Shown here: in pieces, positions 17,359 to 26,402 of the stretch
How the letters are laid out: each line of letters begins with the position of its first letter
Numbering within the stretch: position 1 is the first letter of the stretch
From: Corynebacterium incognita
GTDB taxonomy: Bacteria > Actinomycetota > Actinomycetes > Mycobacteriales > Mycobacteriaceae
NCBI RefSeq assembly: GCF_014217255.1
Contig: NZ_CP059404.1
Location: forward strand, 1,798,001-1,862,000
Reading direction: 5' to 3'
Length of the DNA: 64,000 bases
Notes under the pieces: generated by a model
Seen by the model: only the letters and a program-made list of their open reading frames with translations
Told to the model about the DNA's origin: nothing
The model's database searches: none
Made by a program: the position numbers and the translations under genes

Positions 17359-18456
17359 TCAGCATGGATCTGGCGTCTCCACACCGTCGAGCTGGCTAAT
17401 GGTCTGCGCCAGCCGGTAGGAGGCATTCCGCACCCCGCGTGCGCGCTCCTGCAACGCGACGTTCGAGAGGTAGTTCTTGCGCCCGCGGGAGGCAAAGCAC
17501 CATGGGCAGCGCGGGTGTTGCCCCACGCTGTCTCGGCGCACACTGTGTTCGGCGTAAGGATCGATGGTCAGCATGGTGCCTACCGCAAGCGCCGTACCCA
17601 GTGAGGCTGTCGCGCCGTCGCGTTGCAGGCCTGTGTAAGGCCGGGGTAGCCCCACGAGCTCGCGGGCACACGCCACCGCCTGGGCAGCGGTCATGGCCAA
17701 GACTGCGGGATCGTGGTGGGGGATCTCGGCGTCGGGGTTGCTGAGCGTTGAGGTTTGCCGCATCACTGCGTGCCAACGCGGCTCCGCGTCCACGTGGTGC
17801 AACGCCACGCATAGCAAGCAGGGCCCGTGAGCGTCGCGCCGCAGCGGTCCGATCCGCCCCTGGTTATCCACGATGTCCACACTCACACTCGTGCCGTGGC
17901 GGGGCAGGAGCCAGCGCGAGAGCGGTCCGGCATCGCCGAGCATTCCCACCGCTATGACGGGGGTGGCGGCCTCGGCTTGTGCGAGGAAGTGCGGAACGGA
18001 GTCATCCGCGGCCGGGCGCAGGGGCGTGATGCCTGCGGACTTGAGCATAGTGTTCACGGTATTGGCTAGCGTCCCGCTGCCAAGGAGAAGGAGTTCCGGG
18101 GGCGGCGGGGTGTCCGGTTGTGGTGGGAGGCAGCGCAGCGCCCCGGCGTGGAGCAGCTCCGCGATGAGGTTGCGGGCGTGTGCGGGTCGCAGCTGGGCGT
18201 CGCCGAGTGCAGGCGTGCACAGTGACTGCACTGCCGCGCTGCGTGGCATGGGGCGGTGGAAGTTACGCAGCGCTGGGACCAAGGCGTGGGCGTCTGCGGA
18301 TTCGATGAGGACGGCCCGCGTGGTATCCGCGCCGAGGCTTACCGACGTGGCGGTGCGCCGGTAGATTCCGATGCCCGGCGCCCACTGCACGCGTTCCTCG
18401 AGTGCAGTTTCTGGTGCGACAGAAGACGTTGCTGTCTCGTCGTGGACAATAGTCAT
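17359..18456 (-). CDS. ThiF/E1-like family protein with two CxxC pairs (Rv3196-type)
   Basis: Protein of 365 residues. A Rossmann-like nucleotide-binding segment is seen (LLLLGSGTLANTVNTMLKSA, about residue 125), together with two zinc-ribbon pairs, CLLC and CPWC, in the C-terminal half. This is the layout of ThiF-like and cyclodehydratase-type partner proteins. The usual E1 adenylation residues and a catalytic cysteine are not obvious, so enzymatic activity is doubtful. The ATG at 18456 with GGAGGAAG just upstream fixes the start. It is divergent from the YgjP-like gene. The family is conserved in mycolata near uvrD2, with unknown function. Confidence 0.65.
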   Translation of the reverse strand: MTIVHDETATSSVAPETALEERVQWAPGIGIYRRTATSVSLGADTTRAVLIESADAHALVPALRNFHRPMPRSAAVQSLCTPALGDAQLRPAHARNLIAELLHAGALRCLPPQPDTPPPPELLLLGSGTLANTVNTMLKSAGITPLRPAADDSVPHFLAQAEAATPVIAVGMLGDAGPLSRWLLPRHGTSVSVDIVDNQGRIGPLRRDAHGPCLLCVALHHVDAEPRWHAVMRQTSTLSNPDAEIPHHDPAVLAMTAAQAVACARELVGLPRPYTGLQRDGATASLGTALAVGTMLTIDPYAEHSVRRDSVGQHPRCPWCFASRGRKNYLSNVALQERARGVRNASYRLAQTISQLDGVETPDPC

Positions 18457-18516
18457 GGTTCTTCCTCCCCGAATTAGTTCTGGTCGCCAGCGTCCCAGTG
18501 CGGGACTAGCGACGCC

Positions 18517-18543
18517 GCGGTGCCTTCCCCCGAAGGGCACCGC
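18517..18543. repeat. Stem-loop in the divergent promoter region
   Basis: GCGGTGCCTTC pairs with GAAGGGCACCGC around a short C-rich loop with one bulge. It has no U tract and lies in the 5' leader of the minus-strand ThiF-like gene, so it may be an operator or leader structure rather than a terminator. Confidence 0.45.
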
Positions 18544-18592
18544 CCAGCTGTATAAGCTCTAATGTCTACAGCTTAAAGTACGCTGCCGAAGC

Positions 18593-19144
18593 ATGCCGAA
18601 CTTAACAATGACAATGATGGAAAGCGCAGCAGATATGTCCGCAATGCCAGTAAAAGTTATCCGTTCTGAACGTCGCATTAAGTCCTATGCCGCCCGCGTC
18701 GAGGACGGCGTGTTAGTGGTGCGCATCCCTGCGTATTTTGATGACATTCAGGAGCGGGATGCGGTGGCCGATATGCGGGCGAAACTCGCGAAGCGGATGA
18801 GTAAGGCGCGCTTGTCGGACGAGGACTTGAACGCCCGCGCGGAAGAGCTCAACAAGCAGTACTTGGAGGGTAAAGCACGGCTGGGATCGATTCGTTGGGT
18901 GACCAACCAGAACCACCGCTGGGGCTCGTGCACCCTATCCACCGGCGATATTCGAATCACCCATCGCCTGCAGGAGGTCCCCGGCTACGTGCTGGACTCG
19001 GTCATTATCCACGAGCTGGTGCACACGTTTGTCTCCGGCCATTCGAAGCAGTTCTGGGAGTGGGCGGATCGCGCCCCGCAGGCCGAGCGTGCCAAGGGAT
19101 TCCTCGAGGGATTGAGCTTTGGCACGCGGCGCGAGCAGGGTTAG
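18593..19144 (+). CDS. YgjP/DUF45-like metallopeptidase
   Basis: Cytoplasmic protein of 183 residues of the M48-related YgjP family. The zinc-binding motif is HELVHTFVSGHSKQFW: HExxH plus a further His in GHSKQFW. The preceding segment NHRWGSCTLSTGDIRI is the family-typical WGSC motif. Substrate is unknown. Several ATG codons occur in the first 20 codons and none has a strong RBS, so the N-terminus may be up to 20 residues shorter. It is convergent with the DUF2342 gene. Confidence 0.85.
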   Translation: MPNLTMTMMESAADMSAMPVKVIRSERRIKSYAARVEDGVLVVRIPAYFDDIQERDAVADMRAKLAKRMSKARLSDEDLNARAEELNKQYLEGKARLGSIRWVTNQNHRWGSCTLSTGDIRITHRLQEVPGYVLDSVIIHELVHTFVSGHSKQFWEWADRAPQAERAKGFLEGLSFGTRREQG

Positions 19145-19171
19145 GACGCGAGTGAGACGGGGTCGGCCGGG

Positions 19172-20560
19172 CTACTTGGTGTCATCGCCCTTCTCCGCGG
19201 AGCCGTCTCCGGTGTCGTTGCCTTTGCCGTCGTCGTTGCGGAGCATCTCCTCGAGCTTCGCAAATTCCTGGTCGAAGTCATCCGACGGGGCGTCATCCAG
19301 CAGGGAGTCAATGAAGGACGCGGGGTTGTCCAGGTGCTCCGCGGTGGGCAGAAAGTCCGGGTGATCCCAGACCTTGTCGCGGCGCTCCATGCCCACGGCG
19401 GTGGTGGAGCGGCGCCACAGGTCGGCGGCCTCGCTGACCTTAGGCGCACCCAGCTCGATGCCCACGACGTTGGAGAATGCCTTCTCCGCGGAGCCGCCGG
19501 TGGCACGGCGGCGACGCCACGCCTCGTTGAGCGCGGCAGTGGACGGCACGCGGTCGCCCATCGCGTCCGCTACCACCACGTCAACCCAGCCCTCAACCAG
19601 CGCGAGGAGGGTCTCCAGGCGGGAGGCGGCGCCGGCGTTGCGGGAGGTAATGCGCGGGGACAGGTCCATGCCCTGCAGCTTGGAGATCGCGTCCTGCATC
19701 GCCGCCGGATCGCCGGATTCCAGGTTGAGGTCGCGGGTGGCTTCCTCAATGTGGGAGGTATCGATTTCCAGGCCCAAGGCATATTCCTCCACCGAGGACA
19801 CCAGACGCTCCACGAGCCACGGCACGTGCTTAAACAGACGCTGGCGCGCGGCCTCGCGGGCGGCAATGTACACCAGCACCTCCTGCGGCGGCACGGAAAC
19901 GTCCTTGGAGATGGAGCTAATCGCGCCCGGCAGCAGGGCAGTGGTACCCGCCGGGGTCACCGGCAGGCCAAAGTCGGTGCCGCTGAGGGACTGCTTGGCT
20001 AAATCGCCCAGCGCATGGCCGAGCTGCATGCCGAAGTTCATAGACGGCATCTGGCCCATAGCGGACACCATGGGGCCCATCATCTCCCGGGCTTCCTCCG
20101 GCATGGAGGCCAGCTGTGCCTCATTCATGTGCTTGGCCACTGGGGATACTAAACGTCGCCACATCGGCAGGGTAGTGGTGAGCCACTCCTCTGGGGAGAC
20201 TGCCTTCGCCACCGAGTTGGAGGCGGGGAGGTCGGTGGCATCTTCTAGCCACATCTCGACTAAGCGCACCGCGTCGTCAACGGCGCGGGCGTCGTCGCTG
20301 CTGACCTTGCCTGCGTTGCCGATCTGTTGGCGGCCGATGCGTTCTGCTAATTCGTAATTAACCGGCTCGTCGCTCTGGCTATTCATGGAGCTACCCATGC
20401 CCGAGAGCATCTGCCCGAACTGGTTAAGCATGTCGCCTAAGCCGCCGGACCCGCCAAAACCAAACGCCCCGAACGGGTTGTTGGGGTCGTTGCGGTTGTT
20501 GTCGTTATCGTCATCATCGTTGTTGTTATGGGGGAAAGAAAATCCAAATCCGCTACTCAT
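19172..20560 (-). CDS. DUF2342 zincin-like protein (Rv3195-type)
   Basis: Protein of 462 residues from the actinobacterial zinc-dependent metalloprotease-like DUF2342/coenzyme F420-biosynthesis-associated family. The N-terminus is glycine/asparagine rich (runs of N and D at residues 10–25). The core contains LVEGWVDVVVADAMGDRVPS, the family's EGxxD-type segment, after a helix ending SRLETLLALV. The classical HExxH histidines are not clearly visible, so it may be catalytically inactive. Start ATG at 20560. It is divergent from the PDZ protease gene, as in M. tuberculosis (Rv3195 and Rv3194c). Confidence 0.8.
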   Translation of the reverse strand: MSSGFGFSFPHNNNDDDDNDNNRNDPNNPFGAFGFGGSGGLGDMLNQFGQMLSGMGSSMNSQSDEPVNYELAERIGRQQIGNAGKVSSDDARAVDDAVRLVEMWLEDATDLPASNSVAKAVSPEEWLTTTLPMWRRLVSPVAKHMNEAQLASMPEEAREMMGPMVSAMGQMPSMNFGMQLGHALGDLAKQSLSGTDFGLPVTPAGTTALLPGAISSISKDVSVPPQEVLVYIAAREAARQRLFKHVPWLVERLVSSVEEYALGLEIDTSHIEEATRDLNLESGDPAAMQDAISKLQGMDLSPRITSRNAGAASRLETLLALVEGWVDVVVADAMGDRVPSTAALNEAWRRRRATGGSAEKAFSNVVGIELGAPKVSEAADLWRRSTTAVGMERRDKVWDHPDFLPTAEHLDNPASFIDSLLDDAPSDDFDQEFAKLEEMLRNDDGKGNDTGDGSAEKGDDTK

Positions 20561-20640
20561 ACTCTTCAATCTACCGGCGCGGGTTGCGGGAATTCCATCC
20601 TGACTACAACGCTGAGAGCGAACACGGTAGTCTCTCAAAG

Positions 20641-21711
20641 ATGAAGAAATCCGCCTCTAGCCGTCGCTTGGCCACCCTCACCTTGGGTGCGGTTCCGGTT
20701 GTACTCCTTGGTGGGCTCATCAGCATCGATCGCATTCCGGGCACCGATATTTCTCTCACCGTGCCCTATGCCGCCGAGGGGCCCGGCCCCACCGTCGACA
20801 CGCTGTCGGAGGTGGAAGGCAAGCAGGTCGTGGACGTGCAGGCGCCGCAGGTAGACGACCCCGCGGGGCAGTTGAACATGACCACCGTGTCTGTGCGTTC
20901 CCGCATGACGCTGTCCCAGGCGCTGTCCCGGTGGTTGCTCACCGACGACACCCTGGTCCCCATCGAGCAGGTCATCCCGCCGAATCACTCGCCGGAAGAG
21001 GTGGAGGAGGCCAACGCGGCGCTGTTTCTGCAGTCCGAGTCCGCCGCCACGCTCGCGGCGATGGACTACCTGGACAAGCCCGTCAAGGTCGTCGTCGCGC
21101 AGGTGCTTGACGACGGCGCGGCCAAGGATGCCGTCGCCCTCGAGGACGTCATCCGGGCCATCGACGGCCAAGAGGTGACCAAGCCCCAACAGGTGCAGAA
21201 CATTATCCGCTCCAAGAAGCCGGGTGACGAGGTCACGCTCGAGGTCGAAAACAGGTCCGGGGACAAACGTGAGGAAAAGGTCATCCTGGGCGAGCACCCG
21301 CGTGACAAGAAGATCCCCATGCTGGGTATTTCCATGACCTCGGCCCCGGAGGACGACATCAAGGTCTCCTATAACCTGCAGGACATTGGTGGCCCCTCGG
21401 CAGGCATGATGTTCACCCTCGCGGTCGTCGACAAGCTCGAGGAAGGCGATCTCACCGGTGGGAAGTTCGTCGCAGGAACCGGCACCATCGACGAGGACGG
21501 CAAGGTCGGCGAGATCGGTGGCATCGTGCACAAGGTGCGTGCCGCTAAGGACGCCGGCGCTGAGTTATTCCTCGCCCCGGACGGCAACTGCGCGGAGGCC
21601 ACGAGCCGGGATTACGGTGACATGACCATCGCCAAGGTCGCCACGCTTGACGACGCCGTCAAGGCCATGGAGGACTTCGCCGCCGGGCGCCCCGTGGCTA
21701 CCTGTGACTAG
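20641..21711 (+). CDS. PDZ domain Lon-like serine protease (Rv3194c-type)
   Basis: Membrane-anchored protease of 356 residues: an N-terminal signal anchor (about 10–28), a PDZ domain in the middle (AVALEDVIRAIDGQEVTKPQ) and a C-terminal Lon-type domain. The catalytic Ser is in GGPSAGMMF and the Lys in the segment GKVGEIGGIVHKVRAA. Two cysteines near the end (GNCAEATS and VATCD) may pair. Start ATG at 20641; no strong RBS. The last four bases (CTAG) are shared with the convergent lipoprotein gene. Confidence 0.88.
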   Translation: MKKSASSRRLATLTLGAVPVVLLGGLISIDRIPGTDISLTVPYAAEGPGPTVDTLSEVEGKQVVDVQAPQVDDPAGQLNMTTVSVRSRMTLSQALSRWLLTDDTLVPIEQVIPPNHSPEEVEEANAALFLQSESAATLAAMDYLDKPVKVVVAQVLDDGAAKDAVALEDVIRAIDGQEVTKPQQVQNIIRSKKPGDEVTLEVENRSGDKREEKVILGEHPRDKKIPMLGISMTSAPEDDIKVSYNLQDIGGPSAGMMFTLAVVDKLEEGDLTGGKFVAGTGTIDEDGKVGEIGGIVHKVRAAKDAGAELFLAPDGNCAEATSRDYGDMTIAKVATLDDAVKAMEDFAAGRPVATCD

Positions 21712-22400
21712 TCGCGCTTCGGCTCTTTGTCGGAGGGTTGCGCCAGGCCGAGGGACTCGATCTTGTCCTCCGGGTCCTCCTGGTCGGTGGAGATCATGTG
21801 CTGCATGACCTGGCCCTTGTCGTTATCCACGACGGTCACCACAGCGGTGGAACCAAGCGTGGACCATCCCACGACGCGGCTGCCGGTATCTTCCACCACG
21901 TGGGAGCTGCGCAGCTCGGTGAGCAGCTGGGTGGTCTGCGAGGCCTTCGCGGAGGACTCGAAGAACTGGAACTGGCCCACTTCGCTGCCGGAGCAGTTAT
22001 AGCTGTTCTTGATGCCGATGGAATCGCAGGACTCAAACTGCGCAAACAGTTTCTCTGGGGCCAGCGACTTAAACTGCGCGTAGGCATCTTTCACGCCGGG
22101 GGACAGCTTCTTGCCCGTCACCGGGCCTTTTTCGCTTTCCGACGCCCCTGCGGAGGCCGATTCAGATTCCGTGGCGGACTCCGATTCTGCGGCGCTTGTT
22201 TCGGCGTCGGTCGCGCCCTCGGGGTCTTCAGGAGTGGCGCTAGCCGGGGCGTCCGACGGTGCCTCTGGGGACGCGGGGGCGCTTACCTCGCTGGTTTCTT
22301 TGTTGCTGGACGGGAGTGAGTCGCACGCCGCGGCCAGCGGGACCACGGCGGTCACCACAGCGGTGGCGCACAGGGCGCGGAAACGAATATGACGGCGCAC
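21708..22400 (-). CDS. Putative lipoprotein
   Basis: Exported protein of 230 residues with a signal peptide and lipobox ending LAAAC at about residue 26. A long Ser/Glu/Ala-rich linker (about 30–95) leads to a compact domain with two cysteines (ESCDSIGIKNSYNCSG). GTG start with GGAAGAGAG upstream. No recognised domain. It ends convergently on the protease gene; the shared CTAG gives a stop on both strands. Confidence 0.8.
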   Translation of the reverse strand: MRRHIRFRALCATAVVTAVVPLAAACDSLPSSNKETSEVSAPASPEAPSDAPASATPEDPEGATDAETSAAESESATESESASAGASESEKGPVTGKKLSPGVKDAYAQFKSLAPEKLFAQFESCDSIGIKNSYNCSGSEVGQFQFFESSAKASQTTQLLTELRSSHVVEDTGSRVVGWSTLGSTAVVTVVDNDKGQVMQHMISTDQEDPEDKIESLGLAQPSDKEPKRD

Positions 22401-22475
22401 GATCTCTCTTCCTTTACTGATAGCTACCTTGAGCAGCGCTCCACTGAGCGCCGCTGCTAGCCCTTAAAGTCTAAC

Positions 22476-23024
22476 TTAAAGCTCTTCCGGATCCTGCTCG
22501 AGGCCATAGCGGATCGCGGCGATAAGCCCCGGGGCGACCTCCGGGCCACCGCGCAGCTCGATGTCGTCTTCGGCGAAGGGCCCTTTGGCTGCGAGCTCGT
22601 CCTCCGTCGGGCGCAGTTGCAGCAGGGTCTGCTCGATGCCGTCTTCGCGCAGCGCGCCGGAGAATAGTCGCGCCGGGCGCGGGGAAGGATCCTCGCTCGC
22701 GGAATCCTTGAAGGTGATCTCCTGGGCCAGGATGGCGCCTTCGACCGCCCGTGGCCAGACGGTGCGGGCCACATAATCGGCGAGCTCCTCCGAGCCCGCA
22801 GGAAGGTTGTCCGGAAGGTTGTCTTGGACCACGAGGGTGAGTGGGGCGGCATCGCCCGCGGCGTCGTGAAATTCGGGGTCGAAGTCGGCGCCGACTTCGT
22901 TGGCGAGCAACGCTGTGGGCACCAGTGCGAAGAGGGTGGGAGGGGCGTCCCAGCCCTCGGCGTGAATGAATTCCACCGCCTCCATCATGGCCTTGTTTAA
23001 CGCCTGCTGTGTTAACTCGGTCAT
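22476..23024 (-). CDS. PPA1309 family protein
   Basis: Cytoplasmic protein of 182 residues of an actinobacterial family of unknown function. Typical elements are the N-terminal LNKAMMEAVEFIHAEGWDAP with PPTLFALVPT, the central YVARTVWPRAVEGAILAQE and the C-terminal GPEVAPGLIAAIRYGL. It sits next to the UPF0182 gene, transcribed away from it, as in related genomes. Start ATG at 23024. Confidence 0.8.
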   Translation of the reverse strand: MTELTQQALNKAMMEAVEFIHAEGWDAPPTLFALVPTALLANEVGADFDPEFHDAAGDAAPLTLVVQDNLPDNLPAGSEELADYVARTVWPRAVEGAILAQEITFKDSASEDPSPRPARLFSGALREDGIEQTLLQLRPTEDELAAKGPFAEDDIELRGGPEVAPGLIAAIRYGLEQDPEEL

Positions 23025-23121
23025 AGTTGTGTGCCCAAATCCTTTTTCGTCATAGACTCGTGGTGCTTTATGCTAAAAGCCTATACCGCCGTACACAATC
23101 CACTACGTAAAGGAGCTGGAA

Positions 23122-26100
23122 TTGGCTTCCGGCCTGTCCCAACCTGCACCTATTAAAAAGCCACCGCGGATACTTACCTGGCTGGTAGCTATCCTCGCGA
23201 TCCTCTTCTTCGTGGGGCCCCTGCTGGTGGGGGTCTATACCGATTGGAGGTGGTTCGGTGCGCTGGACTATCGCGGCGTGTTCAACACGACGATCATCGC
23301 CCGCTTCATCCTCTTCTTCGTGGTCGGGTTGATCGCCGCGGCGATCACCGCGCTGGCGGGCCGCGCCACGTGGCAAGGGCGACCGCGGGATCGAGAGTTC
23401 GACGATATTAATTCACCGGTGTACCACTACCGCCGTGCCATCGAGCGCACTGTGGGCTCGGTTCTGAAATACCTCCCCATCCTGGTGGGCGTGGTAGCCG
23501 GCATGATGGGGCAGAGCGCCTGGCGTACGGTGCTGTTGTTTATCAACGGCAAGGACTTCGGGGAAACCGACGCACAGTTTGGCAAGGACCTGGGCTTCTA
23601 CGCGTTTGACCTGCCGTTCTGGCAGCTGGTCATTAGCATCTTTACACTGCTCACCGCGCTGGCGTTCGTCATCGCCCTCGTCGGCCACTACGTGCTGGGT
23701 GGCATCCGCATCGGCAACAAGGTGGCGGGCGTCGAGGGCGGCATCAGCCGCTCGGCCCGCATTCAGCTGGCCGTGACCGCTGGCATCTGGATGCTCCTGC
23801 AGGTGGCCGGTTACTGGTTTGAGCGCTATAGCCTGCTGTTTAACCGCCACGACATTTTCACCGGCGCCAGCTTCACTGACATCAATGCATACCTACCCGC
23901 GAAGATTATCCTTCTGGTCATCGGCGTCGTAGTGGCCGCCGCGCTGTTCGCCTCCGTGGTGCTCAAGGATCTGCGCATCCCGGGCATTGCCGTCGTACTC
24001 ATGGTGGGTTCCTCCCTGGTCATTGGTAACGCGTGGCCGCTCATCATCGAGCAGTTCTCGGTGCAGCCCAACCGCCAGGCCAAGGAATCCGAGTACATCG
24101 CCCGCAACATTGATGCCACTCGCTACGCATTCGGGCTGGGTGAAGACAAAGTGACCTACGAGGAGAACTGGGGCACCGGCGGGGAAAAGAAAGACGCCGC
24201 CAAGGCCGCCGCCAGCGACGAGGCGACAATCTCCAACATTCGCCTGCTGGACCCAGAAATTATCTCGCCCACGTTCACCCAGATGCAGCAGCTGCGCAAC
24301 TTCTACGGCTTCCCCAGCAACCTCGCGGTGGACCGCTACGAGGTAGACGGTGAGGTCCGCGACTACGTGGTGGCCGCCCGCGAGCTGGACCCCAACGCCC
24401 TGCAGGACAACCAGAGCTCCTGGATTAACCGCCACACCGTCTATACTCACGGCAACGGCATCGTGGCCGCGCAGGCCAACAAGGTGGATGAGGTCGCCCG
24501 TGACGCCGGCTCCACCCGCGGTGGCTACCCGGTCTTCACGGTCTCCGATCTGCAGTCGCAGAACAAGGCCAAGGAGGACAAGGACGCCAAGGAACTCGGC
24601 ATCAAGGTGGATGAGCCGCGCGTGTACTACGGTCCGGTCATCGCCTCGGCGAAGGATGGACTCGACTACGCGATTGTCGGCGACACCGGCATCGGTCCGG
24701 TGGAATACGACACCGATACCCAAACCACCACCTACAGCGGCAAGGGTGGCGTGACCATCGGCAACGTGTTTGATCGCACCGCCTATGCACTCAAGTATCA
24801 GGAGATGAACTTCCTGCTGTCCGACCGTGTGGGCGAGAACTCCAAGGTGCTCTACGACCGCGACCCGCGCGAGCGCGTGGAGCAGGTGGCCCCGTGGCTG
24901 ACCACGGACTCCACCACCTACCCGGCCGTCATTGACGGGCGCATCAAGTGGATTGTCGACGGCTACACCACCTTGAGCAAGATGCCGTACGCCGAAAACG
25001 CCTCGCTGACCGATGCCACCCAGGACGCCCTGAACCCAGACGGCACCACCCAGCGCCTCATCAACGATGAGGTGGGCTATATCCGTAACTCAGTTAAGGC
25101 CACCGTGGACGCCTACGATGGCTCGGTGGAGCTCTACGAGTTCGACAAGAGTGACCCGGTTCTCAAGGCCTGGCAGGACGTGTTCCCGGACGTCGTGAAG
25201 CCGGAATCAGAGATCTCTGACCAACTCCGCGAGCACCTGCGCTACCCGCAGGATCTGTTTAAGGTCCAGCGTAAGCTGTTGGCGCGCTATCACGTGTCTG
25301 ACCCGAACGTCTTCTTCAACAACGACGCTTTCTGGTCCGTCCCGGAGGATCCGACCGCAGACGATTCCAAGCAGTCCCTGGACCAGCCGCCGTACTACGT
25401 GATGGCGGCCGACCCGAAGACCGGCAAGCCATCGTTCCAGATCACCACCCCGTACCGCGGCCTGGAGCGTCAGTTCCTCTCCGCGCACATGTCGGTGAGC
25501 TCCGATCCGGACAACTACGGCGACATCACGGTCCGGGTGCTGCCCACCAACACTCAGACCCAGGGCCCGAAGCAGGCTCAGGACGTCATGATGTCTTCGG
25601 ACCAGGTGGCGCGTGACCGTCGCCTGTGGGAGGGCACTAACAAGCTGTTCAACGGTAACCTGCTCACCCTCCCGCTGGAGGACGGCAACGTGCTGTACGT
25701 GGAGCCTATCTACTCGCAACGCAATAACCAGGAATCGGCGTTCCCGAAGCTTCTGCGCGTGCTCGTGTCCTACCGCGGCTCGGTGGGCTACGCGCCTACC
25801 ATCTCCGAGGCGCTGTCCCAGGTGGGCATTGATCCCAAGGCTGCCCAGGACATCGAGGAAGTCGACGGTTCTACGCCTGACGACGCCGAGGAGTCCAGCG
25901 ACAAGTCCGACACCAAGGGCGACTCCAAGGACAAGAAGCCCGACGAGGGCAAGGACGGCAGCGCCCCGGCCTCCGGCTCCGGCAAGGAGGGGGAGGCTAT
26001 CGACGCCATCAACGATGCCCTCAAGGGCATCGAGGAGGCCCGCGACGGCTCACACGAGGAGTACGGCCGCGCCCTCGACGAGCTTGATAAGGCAGTTAAG

Positions 26101-26124
26101 GAATACCAAAAGATGGGCAACTAA
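23122..26124 (+). CDS. UPF0182 family membrane protein (Rv3193c-type)
   Basis: Large membrane protein of 1000 residues. Seven hydrophobic helices lie in the first 310 residues (starting at about 18, 55, 112, 168, 215, 252 and 285). A long extracytoplasmic region with conserved WLTTDSTTYP- and LLARYHVSDPNVFF-type motifs follows, and then an acidic, Lys/Ser/Asp-rich tail. Start is TTG at 23122, supported by AAAGGAG at 23110–23115. Function is unknown although the family is universal in mycolata. A terminator at 26141–26178 ends the unit. Confidence 0.88.
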   Translation: MASGLSQPAPIKKPPRILTWLVAILAILFFVGPLLVGVYTDWRWFGALDYRGVFNTTIIARFILFFVVGLIAAAITALAGRATWQGRPRDREFDDINSPVYHYRRAIERTVGSVLKYLPILVGVVAGMMGQSAWRTVLLFINGKDFGETDAQFGKDLGFYAFDLPFWQLVISIFTLLTALAFVIALVGHYVLGGIRIGNKVAGVEGGISRSARIQLAVTAGIWMLLQVAGYWFERYSLLFNRHDIFTGASFTDINAYLPAKIILLVIGVVVAAALFASVVLKDLRIPGIAVVLMVGSSLVIGNAWPLIIEQFSVQPNRQAKESEYIARNIDATRYAFGLGEDKVTYEENWGTGGEKKDAAKAAASDEATISNIRLLDPEIISPTFTQMQQLRNFYGFPSNLAVDRYEVDGEVRDYVVAARELDPNALQDNQSSWINRHTVYTHGNGIVAAQANKVDEVARDAGSTRGGYPVFTVSDLQSQNKAKEDKDAKELGIKVDEPRVYYGPVIASAKDGLDYAIVGDTGIGPVEYDTDTQTTTYSGKGGVTIGNVFDRTAYALKYQEMNFLLSDRVGENSKVLYDRDPRERVEQVAPWLTTDSTTYPAVIDGRIKWIVDGYTTLSKMPYAENASLTDATQDALNPDGTTQRLINDEVGYIRNSVKATVDAYDGSVELYEFDKSDPVLKAWQDVFPDVVKPESEISDQLREHLRYPQDLFKVQRKLLARYHVSDPNVFFNNDAFWSVPEDPTADDSKQSLDQPPYYVMAADPKTGKPSFQITTPYRGLERQFLSAHMSVSSDPDNYGDITVRVLPTNTQTQGPKQAQDVMMSSDQVARDRRLWEGTNKLFNGNLLTLPLEDGNVLYVEPIYSQRNNQESAFPKLLRVLVSYRGSVGYAPTISEALSQVGIDPKAAQDIEEVDGSTPDDAEESSDKSDTKGDSKDKKPDEGKDGSAPASGSGKEGEAIDAINDALKGIEEARDGSHEEYGRALDELDKAVKEYQKMGN

Positions 26125-26140
26125 AAAGCCTCAAACATCG

Positions 26141-26178
26141 TCGCCTGCGCACCTCGGATTCTCCACGTGCGCAGGCGA
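26141..26178 (+). terminator. Terminator after the UPF0182 gene
   Basis: A 12-bp perfect stem, TCGCCTGCGCAC with GTGCGCAGGCGA (26141–26152 and 26167–26178), closes on a 14-nt loop and is followed by TTTGGG. The T tract is short. Confidence 0.75.
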
Positions 26179-26275
26179 TTTGGGTTAGCGCAAAGGCGTC
26201 TGTATAGTAATCCAATGTCGCTGACACGGGAAGTTAAATTCCCGGTGACGCGCAGATGAATGCAAGTTCATCCGT

Positions 26276-26349
26276 CGCGGGGTGGAGCAGCTCGGTAGCT
26301 CGCTGGGCTCATAACCCAGAGGTCGTTGGTTCGAATCCAGCCCCCGCTA
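26276..26349 (+). tRNA. Initiator tRNA-fMet (anticodon CAT)
   Basis: A full cloverleaf can be folded: acceptor CGCGGGG/CCCCGCT, D stem GAGC/GCTC, anticodon stem CTGGG/CCCAG with loop CTCATAA, and T stem GTTGG/CCAGC with loop TTCGAAT. The unpaired first acceptor position (C1 opposite T72) and three consecutive G:C pairs in the anticodon stem are initiator hallmarks. CCA is not encoded. A strong terminator follows directly. Confidence 0.95.
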
Positions 26350-26356
26350 CTAAGAT

Positions 26357-26392
26357 AAGGCCCCTACCAGTGGAAACGCTGGTAGGGGCCTT
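26357..26392 (+). terminator. Terminator of tRNA-fMet
   Basis: A 14-bp perfect stem, AAGGCCCCTACCAG with CTGGTAGGGGCCTT, closes on an 8-nt loop and is followed by CTTCATTTT. The 8-bp target site duplicated by the neighbouring IS lies just after it. Confidence 0.9.
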
Positions 26393-26402
26393 CTTCATTT
26401 TG

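Noticed and set aside
26276..26349. tRNA-fMet as an integrase attachment site
   Set aside because: The 3' half of the tRNA is not repeated anywhere in the window and no tyrosine integrase gene is present.
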